Position numbers and translations under genes: made by a program. Shown in pieces: positions 5,005-10,006 of a stretch of DNA of 10,006 bases. Numbering within the stretch: the first letter of the stretch is position 1; each line of letters opens with the position of its first letter. The notes under the pieces were generated by a model, which made no database searches, was not told the DNA's origin, and worked only from the letters and a program-made list of their open reading frames with translations. Source of the DNA: Candidatus Desantisiibacteriota bacterium (GTDB lineage: Bacteria > JACRDZ01); contig JACQWU010000261.1 of the NCBI GenBank assembly GCA_016209155.1, positions 1 through 10,006 of the forward strand, written 5' to 3'.

Positions 5005-6111
5005 ATGTTCAATAAAATATTTGGATTAATTCTTATATTTTTATCTCTAAATATCTATATTATTGCTAATGATAAAATTCCTATCAATGAAAATAATTCT
5101 ATCCTGTCCAGTGGATATACTTTTGAAGATGTTAAAAATTTAAAAAAACGATTAAACAAATCCAGAAATATTAATTCACCTAAAATAATTCATTTTACAA
5201 CTCCCAAACATAATGTGATTACTGATAATGCATTTCAAGCTGTAAGTGGAATTGTTGAAGATCCTTCAATAGAAAACATTATTTTAATTGTTAATAAAAA
5301 TTCGCGAAATATACCTGTAAAAAATGGTTGTTTTAGTGCCGGCATAGAATTGATGTATGGGAAAAATACAATTAAAGTAATTGCGCAGGATAAACAAAAA
5401 AATATATCTGTGGACAAAATTGAAATAATATATAAAACAAATAAACCCGGGCCTAAAGTATTAATAGAATATCCTTCGAAAAATGAAACCATAGATGTTT
5501 CAAACAGTTTAATAACCAGCTTAAAAGGAACAATAGATGATTTAAATATTTCTAATGGTAAATTGATGATAAATAATATCCCCTTCAATATTAAAATAAA
5601 AAATGGAAATATTAATACTAAAATAGTTCTTTTTTCAAAAATAAGCAATTTACAAGTTCAAGTTATTAACGCGGAAGGTATTATAGGAGTGAGTGATACT
5701 ATTACAATTAAAACTTCAGAAATTAAAAAATATGATGCTATTATTATACTTAGCTGGGACACATCTTTTATAGATTTGGATTTAGTTTTAAATTTTGGGA
5801 GCGAAAAAAAACAATCTATTTCATCTAAAAATCCAAATGGTTTATCCGGAGCTAAAATTCAATCGGAAAATAATGATGGAGATGGGCTTGAGGTTATAAC
5901 CTTAAATGATGCTTCTCCCTGATTATATAGTGTTTATGTTGATTATCCTTCAGTAAATAGTAATAAATATGTAGATGCAAGTGTAACAATAATTTTTCCT
6001 GACGATTATATACACTCTACAATATTCGGTCCGAAAAAAATTAAAACAGGAGAATCCTGGGCAGTTACTTTTATAGGTATGCCCGAGAAAAGAGTTTACA
6101 GAATTGAATAA
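5005..6111 (+). pseudogene. secreted Ig-like/YfaP-like protein interrupted by TGA
   Basis: The open part (5005-5922, 305 aa) begins with a signal peptide (hydrophobic residues about 5-20, cleavage near IIA/ND). Two Ig-like beta-sandwich domains follow (about 60-143 and 150-236), each with the pattern VSGIVEDP/LKGTIDD ... VINAEG. A C-terminal domain (243 on) resembles YfaP/DUF2135: LSWDTSFIDLDLVL, NNDGDGLEVITLNDASP. The codon after P305 is TGA (5920-5922). The same frame then runs 62 more codons, LYSVYVDYP ... VTIIFPDDY ... RVYRIE, to TAA 6109-6111, and this clearly completes the domain; related proteins have PGTYTVYV here, so TGA stands where Gly is expected. The protein would be exported and may be anchored or involved in surface binding. 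The ribosome binding site is AAGGA, 5-8 nt before the ATG. It may be a pseudogene, a sequencing error or a readthrough case; I favour a recent nonsense change. Confidence 0.75.
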
Positions 6112-6116
6112 AAAAC

Positions 6117-6418
6117 GTTGGTTCTTACGGTGCATAACTATTAACTAAAATAATAACTAAAACAATATAAAAAACAAAATATCATTAATCTGACCCTTAC
6201 GTGGTTTTAGGCAGATTCTTTCATGTGTTAGGTAATAATGAAAATTAAATGTTAAATTTAAAGATGACAAATCAGGAAAAAATATGCCTTATGCAATGTT
6301 TCATGAATATTTAAAAGAAATTGCAAAGAGAGAGACTCGTTCATTTACGGTATTTGATAATTTAAAGTTAGCGGTTGGGAATTATGGGCTTTTAGAGATG
6401 TATTGCGATGAAACCGGA
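6117..6418 (+). repeat. dispersed repeat copy 3 with truncated gene start
   Basis: It matches 3603-3907 along its length. It opens 5 nt after the TAA of the secreted-protein gene with the hairpin GTTGGT (6117-6122), bulge TCTTAC, GGT, loop GCATA, ACT, ATTAAC (6140-6145). It includes the CAGATTCTTTCATGTGTTAG block and the first 45 codons of the 148-aa gene. Similarity stops near 6418, directly before the 3' end of the opposite-strand gene at 6432-6575, and this marks a recombination or insertion junction. Confidence 0.9.
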
Positions 6419-6454
6419 ACAATCAACAACTTTAATTTATTGTTATTCGCTTAA
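6284..6454 (+). pseudogene. truncated duplicate of the 148-aa Cys-motif gene
   Basis: ATG 6284 opens MPYAMFHEYLKEIAKRETRS, nearly identical to the start of the gene at 3773 (differences include F10L, N16R, S27L and P30A). The match runs through LLEMYCDE and the following Gly. It then passes into unrelated sequence read from the antisense strand of the zeta partner gene (INNFNLLLFA), ending with TAA at 6452-6454. The CDxPGCDC motif is cut in half, so Cys46 and Cys48 are gone. AGGA lies upstream, so a 56-aa chimera could be translated, but function is unlikely. Confidence 0.85.
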
Positions 6455-6575
6455 CCTTACCATTTCCCCAAATGGCAAGAGGGCGGCCACTTTTTTTGTG
6501 TTTTATTATAACTTCTTTTATAGCTTCCTTAAATGCAAGTTCTGCTTTATCATGTAATGATATTTTCTTTTTCAT
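6432..6575 (-). CDS. small partner of zeta-like toxin, putative antitoxin
   Basis: A 47-aa protein beginning MKKKISLHDKAELAFKEAIK, followed by EVIIKHKKSGRPLAIWGNGKVKRI. I recall short proteins of this pattern (an AE.A...A...VI..H...G.P...W.NGKV.RI core) encoded directly beside zeta-type kinase toxins, and they are presumed to be the antitoxin. Its ATG overlaps the TGA of the zeta-like gene as ATGA (6575-6572), the coupling usual for such pairs. The helical first half and the beta-hairpin-like second half look intact. Its last codons reach the border of repeat copy 3 (near 6418), so the final residues TIN may have been altered by that junction. There is no evidence of its own promoter; expression probably depends on the toxin transcript. 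Confidence 0.65.
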   Translation of the reverse strand: MKKKISLHDKAELAFKEAIKEVIIKHKKSGRPLAIWGNGKVKRITIN

Positions 6576-7062
6576 ATTATTACTCCAAATTTGTTTAATA
6601 TTTTATCAAATAATAATTTGTCAATAATGTCCATATCACCATTTTTTTTTGCAATTAATTTAGGTTCTATCCCGGCATTATTGAACAATATCCATGAATC
6701 TGATAAAGGTTTATAGATTTTAAAAAAATTAGAAATGCTTCTTTCGAAACGACGTATTATATCCTGAGTAGGAACATTATGTCCACCTTCAGCTACTCTG
6801 TCTTTAATTCGGGCAATTGCCAGTTCCGAAGTTGGAATCCATAAGAAAAAAATATGTAATTTGTATCCTTAATCTGTTCTATAACAATTTTCCCTGCTTT
6901 GATTGCTGCTTGCTGCGGAGAAAATGGAGATAAACCCAGAGCAATAAGATCCGCATTTACAAAATGAGGACATTTTATGTATTCAGGTAAAAATTTCATC
7001 GCAAATGTCGTTTTACCTGATCCATTTGGACCTGCGATTATATAAGCATTTTTGTTATTCAT
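6572..7062 (-). pseudogene. zeta-toxin-family kinase with internal deletion
   Basis: The first 68 or so codons from ATG 7062 carry the P-loop AGPNGSGKTTFA (residues 9-20), NADLIALGLSPFSPQQAAIKAG and KIVIEQIKD. The frame then runs wrong, giving an 89-aa ORF. From about 6868 to 6572 another frame continues the same protein: GYKLHIFFLWIPTSELAIAR, IKDRVAEGGHNVP, IIRRF, ending at TGA. The part normally between them (roughly 35 residues, containing an ETTLSG-type segment) is missing, and the two halves are out of frame. Zeta toxins phosphorylate UDP-N-acetylglucosamine and block cell-wall synthesis; without this segment and in two frames the product should be inactive. A deletion of this size cannot be a homopolymer read error. 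The gene is divergent from the Fic gene. I see no clear promoter or ribosome binding site before 7062. Confidence 0.85.
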
Positions 7063-7192
7063 TATATTTATTTAAAGTCTCAATATGACTATACTATTAG
7101 AGATTTAATTCAAAATATTGAATACTATTTATATTACCAAACACTATATATAAAGTGCAAGAGAAAAATGTCGTTCATTTTTTTATTACATC

Positions 7193-7221
7193 TTGACAAT
7201 CGTCTAATATTCGTCTATAAT
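7193..7221 (+). promoter_or_regulatory. consensus sigma70 promoter of the Fic operon, leaderless
   Basis: TTGACA (7193-7198), a 17-nt spacer and TATAAT (7216-7221) make a perfect consensus promoter. Six bases follow and then ATG 7228, so the message should begin at the start codon. No Shine-Dalgarno sequence is present. This decides the Fic start: an upstream in-frame ATG at 7168 would put the promoter inside the coding region. The rest of the divergent gap (7063-7192) is AT-rich; I see no other feature in it. Confidence 0.88.
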
Positions 7222-7227
7222 ACGCTT

Positions 7228-8289
7228 ATGAAAAATAGCACTGTTCCGTTTAATCCATTGTATTCAATAACCCCAAATCTGCTTGATTCAATAAAACGGA
7301 TATCCGCGCAAATAGCATTGTTAAACACACGGCGGTTTCCGAAAATAATCATGGCAGAATTTGAAAGGCATGCGCGGGAAATTTCTGCTTTTTCTTCCAC
7401 AAGCATTGAAGGAAATCCGCTTCCATTAACTGAAGTAAGACGAATTCTTAAAAATCTGCCGCATAATATTACAAACAGCCAAAAAGAAGTTGCGAATTAT
7501 AATGATGCGCTTGTCATGCTTAATAGGCAACTTACAACACATCAAAATTTATCACTAAATCTGCCGTTAATTCTGGAGATTCATAAAATTATTATGAAGG
7601 ATTTACTTATCAAAAGTAAGTGCGGCATATTGCGCAAAGAACCGGTATTTGTGAATGACCCGCGTTTACAAAAAACTATATATTGGCCGCCGGATCATGA
7701 GGATGTCCTTAATCTTATGGACGAACTTACCGGTTATATCAAGCAAAACGTGTCAAAGCTTGATCCTATAATACTTGCCGGTATTTTTCACAAACAGTTT
7801 GTGGTGATTCATCCCTTTATTGACGGGAATGGAAGAACTGTGCGGCTTTTGGTAAAAGTACTTTTAGCAGGGATGGGGCTGGATACCTTTAATTTGTTCA
7901 GTTTTGAGAATTATTATAACAGAAATGTAACTCGCTATTTTCAAAATGTCGGGGTAAAAGGGAATTATTACGATATTGCAAATACTCTGGATTTCACAGC
8001 ATGGCTGGAATATTTTGCCGAAGGGATTTTAGACGAACTATATAGAATCTCGAAGGAGCTCGATATTGCTGTTATTGAACCATCAACCGAGCTGAAAGAA
8101 TATCATAAAGCCATGCTTGCGTATATTGACAAAAAAGGATTTATTACAGACAGGGAGTATACCCTGGTTACCAGCCGTGCCAGACCAACCCGGGCACTCG
8201 ATTTTAATAAAATGATAACTCTGGGATATATTGAACGCCTTGGCAAAGGGAAGGCAACCTACTATAAGCTTAAAAAAGATAAAGGATAA
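7228..8289 (+). CDS. Fic family AMPylase, class II, with C-terminal winged helix
   Basis: This 353-aa protein is a Fic-domain enzyme, a family that usually transfers AMP from ATP to hydroxyl side chains of target proteins. The catalytic motif HPFIDGNGRT lies at residues 195-204, with H195 as catalytic base and R203 for phosphate binding. The self-inhibitory helix motif SSTSIEGN (56-63, with E61 as the blocking Glu) lies N-terminal to the Fic core, which makes it class II. Substrate-flap residues probably lie around PVFVNDPRLQKTIYWPP (139-155). The C-terminal 60 residues (EYHKAMLAYIDKKGFIT ... LDFNKMITLGYIERLGKGKATYY) form a winged helix-turn-helix, common in such Fic proteins. All key residues are present, so the enzyme looks functional and auto-inhibited. 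Its target is unknown. It shares a transcript with the methyltransferase 3 nt downstream. Confidence 0.93.
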   Translation: MKNSTVPFNPLYSITPNLLDSIKRISAQIALLNTRRFPKIIMAEFERHAREISAFSSTSIEGNPLPLTEVRRILKNLPHNITNSQKEVANYNDALVMLNRQLTTHQNLSLNLPLILEIHKIIMKDLLIKSKCGILRKEPVFVNDPRLQKTIYWPPDHEDVLNLMDELTGYIKQNVSKLDPIILAGIFHKQFVVIHPFIDGNGRTVRLLVKVLLAGMGLDTFNLFSFENYYNRNVTRYFQNVGVKGNYYDIANTLDFTAWLEYFAEGILDELYRISKELDIAVIEPSTELKEYHKAMLAYIDKKGFITDREYTLVTSRARPTRALDFNKMITLGYIERLGKGKATYYKLKKDKG

Positions 8290-8292
8290 ATT

Positions 8293-8919
8293 ATGAAATC
8301 GAACAGTAAGCATTGGGATACAATATTTTCTAATACAGAGGATTCAAAATTAGGGTGGTATGAAAAAAACGCATCACAAACATTTGAATTATTAAATCAA
8401 ATTCCTGATTGGAAGAAGTCTACAATATTTTTACCCGGTGCCGGAACTTCAGTTTTGATAGATGAGCTTTTGTCAGCGGGTGCAAAATTAGTTCTTAATG
8501 ATATTAGTATTGAGGCTCTAAACAAGGTTAAAGACAGGTTATCTGAAAAGAGTGAAAAAATTGTCTGGCTTTGTCAGGATATATCACAACCGGTAAAAAG
8601 TACATTGCCGGGGGTTGATATTTGGATTGATAGAGCGGTTTTGCATTTTTTAACTGATGAAGATGATATCGGCGGATATTTTGAAAATGTAAAATCAATA
8701 TTAAAAACAGGCGGCTATGCAGTATTTGCGGAATTTTCAAAAACAGGAGCGCCAAAATGCGCAGGGCTGACTCTTCACAGGTATTCAATAGAAGAATTAT
8801 CAGAAAAACTAGGATCGTCATTCAAACTTATTGTACATTTTGAATATACATACACAAATCCGAGTGGTGGCCCAAGGCCGTACATTTATGCTTTATTTAA
8901 AAAAGAATCGCAGAAGTAG
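8293..8919 (+). CDS. class I SAM-dependent methyltransferase (TPMT-like)
   Basis: A 208-aa small-molecule-type methyltransferase. HWDTIF and GWYEK (residues 7-24) form the N-terminal cap seen in thiopurine- or tellurite-methyltransferase-like enzymes. IFLPGAGTSVLIDELL (45-60) is the SAM-binding loop, D70 in LVLNDIS the likely ribose ligand, DIWIDRAVLHFL (109-120) motif IV, and LKTGGYAVFAEFS (137-149) the following strand. The C-terminal TYTNPSGGPRPYIYALFKK closes the sheet. The substrate cannot be read from the sequence. It begins 3 nt after the Fic stop, with AAAGGA about 7 nt before the ATG, so it is coupled to Fic and transcribed from the promoter at 7193. It is followed by a hairpin terminator. 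The pairing with Fic may only reflect shared transcription. Confidence 0.85.
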   Translation: MKSNSKHWDTIFSNTEDSKLGWYEKNASQTFELLNQIPDWKKSTIFLPGAGTSVLIDELLSAGAKLVLNDISIEALNKVKDRLSEKSEKIVWLCQDISQPVKSTLPGVDIWIDRAVLHFLTDEDDIGGYFENVKSILKTGGYAVFAEFSKTGAPKCAGLTLHRYSIEELSEKLGSSFKLIVHFEYTYTNPSGGPRPYIYALFKKESQK

Positions 8920-8921
8920 CG

Positions 8922-8944
8922 GGCGAATTACGATTCGCCATTTT
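8922..8944 (+). terminator. intrinsic terminator-like hairpin after the Fic operon
   Basis: GGCGAAT (8922-8928), loop TACG and ATTCGCC (8933-8939) form a perfect 7-bp stem with a tetraloop, followed by ATTTT. The T-tract is short, so termination may be partial. It begins 2 nt after the methyltransferase TAG and separates the operon from the next promoter. Confidence 0.75.
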
Positions 8945-8994
8945 GATTAATATAAAATAGCACACACCCGGATGCTGAGGTTGTTGAGGTTTAC

Positions 8995-9023
8995 TTGACA
9001 GGTTTCTATAATCATAGTATCTT
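8995..9023 (+). promoter_or_regulatory. promoter of the TIGR03790-family gene, predicted leaderless
   Basis: A perfect TTGACA (8995-9000), 17 nt, then TATCTT (9018-9023, four of six). Seven bases separate it from ATG 9031, so the transcript would begin at or one base before the start codon. There is no useful Shine-Dalgarno sequence; GGA at 9025-9027 is too close to the ATG. Confidence 0.7.
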
Positions 9024-9030
9024 TGGAATT

Positions 9031-10006
9031 ATGCTGACATGGATATTTTATAAATTATATAAAAAATTATATTTAGTACAACTCTTTATTTTTTTACTGA
9101 TTACTATTTTGGGAATTCAAAGCGCCTCGGCGCTGGTACCGGAAGATATTCTGGTGGTTTATAACCAAAATCAATCCGCAAGCTTTGATGTGGCTAAGTA
9201 TTATATTAGTAAAAGAAAGGTACCTGCCGGCAATCTTTTGGGTCTTAATATTCCTGATTCTGAATATATTTCCTGCGAAGAATTTGAAAAGCATTTACCG
9301 ATTATTCAGAAAGCGGTGAGTGCTTTAAAAAAAAATAATCATAATCCGGTAATTCTCCTTGTGTATGGTATTCCTATAAAAATCGGACCTCTCACTATAA
9401 AAAGAAATAACCAGCAGAAAGAACTGATAGAACAAAAAATTAAGGAACAAAAATATCTTGTAGCAAGGCTGACAAATCAACTTAACAAATTGATGGGGAT
9501 ATCCTTAATTATTCCCGATAGCTTAAATGAAACTGACCCAACAGATAAAAGTTCAGCGGCTCTTGACAGTGAACTGACTCTTTTGTTTGCTGAATCCTAT
9601 TCAAAAGCCAAATGGCTGCCAAATCCCTTCTTAAAACAATTTGATAATTTCTTAGGAATAGATCATATACGTGAAACTACAATTAAAGTCTGCCGATTGG
9701 ATGCATCCACACCGCAGTTGTCTAAACGGATAGTTGATGACGCTATCTGGACAGAAAATAACGGGTTAAAAGGCACTTTTTATATTGATGCACGCGGTCT
9801 CAGTACAGAAAAAAAGGAAGATGCTTATGGTCAATATGACGAGCACTTACGAAAACTTTATGATTTAATTAAGAAAAAAAGTTTAATACCTGTAGTCCTT
9901 GATAACAAACCGGCGCTGTTTCCTGAAAATTCCTGTCCGGATGCGGCTCTTTATTGCGGCTGGTATTCATTGGGCAAATATATAGATTCTTTTAAATGGC
10001 AAAGAG
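9031..10006 (+). CDS. TIGR03790-family secreted protein, 5' part
   Basis: The gene runs off the right edge; 325 codons are visible. A signal peptide (basic residues 8-12, hydrophobic 13-30, likely cleavage after SASA at 34) precedes the family start PEDILVVYNQNQSASFDVAKYYISKR (37-62) and VPAGNLLGL (64-72). LLVYGIPIKIG (109-119), SSAALDSELTLL (174-185) and WLPNPF (195-200) follow, with FYIDARGL further on and PDAALYCGWYS near the edge. These match the TIGR03790 family, found in many environmental bacteria, whose biochemical role is not known to me. A charged, helix-prone segment (about 124-155, QQKELIEQKIKEQKY...) could be a coiled-coil insert. It is exported, so it acts in the envelope or outside the cell. 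It has its own promoter and no visible link to the defence genes. Confidence 0.85.
   Translation, partial: MLTWIFYKLYKKLYLVQLFIFLLITILGIQSASALVPEDILVVYNQNQSASFDVAKYYISKRKVPAGNLLGLNIPDSEYISCEEFEKHLPIIQKAVSALKKNNHNPVILLVYGIPIKIGPLTIKRNNQQKELIEQKIKEQKYLVARLTNQLNKLMGISLIIPDSLNETDPTDKSSAALDSELTLLFAESYSKAKWLPNPFLKQFDNFLGIDHIRETTIKVCRLDASTPQLSKRIVDDAIWTENNGLKGTFYIDARGLSTEKKEDAYGQYDEHLRKLYDLIKKKSLIPVVLDNKPALFPENSCPDAALYCGWYSLGKYIDSFKWQR

Noticed and set aside
5235-5648. A 137-residue reverse-strand ORF inside the secreted-protein gene
   Set aside because: It is a shadow of the Ig-like coding region, which has a signal peptide, domain pattern and ribosome binding site on the forward strand.
5920-5922. 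TGA read as glycine (a recoded genome, as in Gracilibacteria or SR1), suggested also by TGA at 123-125 in the HigA remnant
   Set aside because: The intact genes (methylase, DpnII, Fic, methyltransferase, TIGR03790 part) contain no in-frame TGA and use GGN for Gly, and TGA is a sensible stop at 4219 and 6572. The HigA remnant has other lesions, so its TGA is not informative.
7168-7227. Fic start at ATG 7168, giving 20 extra N-terminal residues
   Set aside because: That extension overlaps a perfect TTGACA-17-TATAAT promoter, and its residues do not look like Fic sequence.

Overview
This window is AT-rich bacterial DNA, probably from an uncultivated candidate-phylum-type bacterium. The clues are low GC throughout, a TIGR03790-family secreted protein at the right end, and a secreted Ig-like/YfaP-like protein. 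It uses the standard bacterial code: the intact genes have no in-frame TGA, and TGA serves as a stop at 4219 and 6572. I cannot name the organism. The region reads as an accessory or defence island with many toxin-antitoxin (TA) remnants, one restriction-modification (RM) system and a dispersed repeat.

Layout from left to right. 1-920: a CopG-type antitoxin C-terminus, a HigA pseudogene, a shortened BrnT-like toxin and an intact CopG-type antitoxin. 938-1141: an inverted-repeat leader and a 40-aa ORF with a strong ribosome binding site. 1193-3573: a promoter followed by a tight operon of a DpnA-like adenine methyltransferase, a 147-aa protein of unknown function (possible ADP-ribosyltransferase fold) and a DpnII-family endonuclease. 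3603-6454: three direct copies of a roughly 80-bp repeat, lying downstream of DpnII, of a 148-aa Cys-motif protein, and of a secreted YfaP-like gene broken by a TGA. Between copies 2 and 3 there is also a frameshifted BrnT with intact BrnA. Copy 3 carries along a truncated duplicate of the 148-aa gene. 6432-7062 (minus strand): a zeta-like kinase toxin with an internal deletion, and its small partner. 7193-8939: a Fic enzyme and a SAM methyltransferase in one operon, closed by a hairpin terminator. 8995-10006: the start of a TIGR03790-family secreted protein.

Two things stand out. First, four genes (1228, 4420, 7228, 9031) have sigma70-like promoters with exactly 17-nt spacers whose -10 box ends 6 or 7 nt before the ATG, so their mRNAs should be leaderless; genes at internal operon positions mostly have Shine-Dalgarno sites instead. 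Second, the repeat can fold into a bulged hairpin whose arms differ between copies only in ways that keep pairing. Across the TA loci, toxins are mostly damaged while their antitoxins are mostly intact.

The DpnII operon would methylate and cut GATC, judging from family membership. The 147-aa gene between methylase and nuclease is the best candidate here for an undescribed component.
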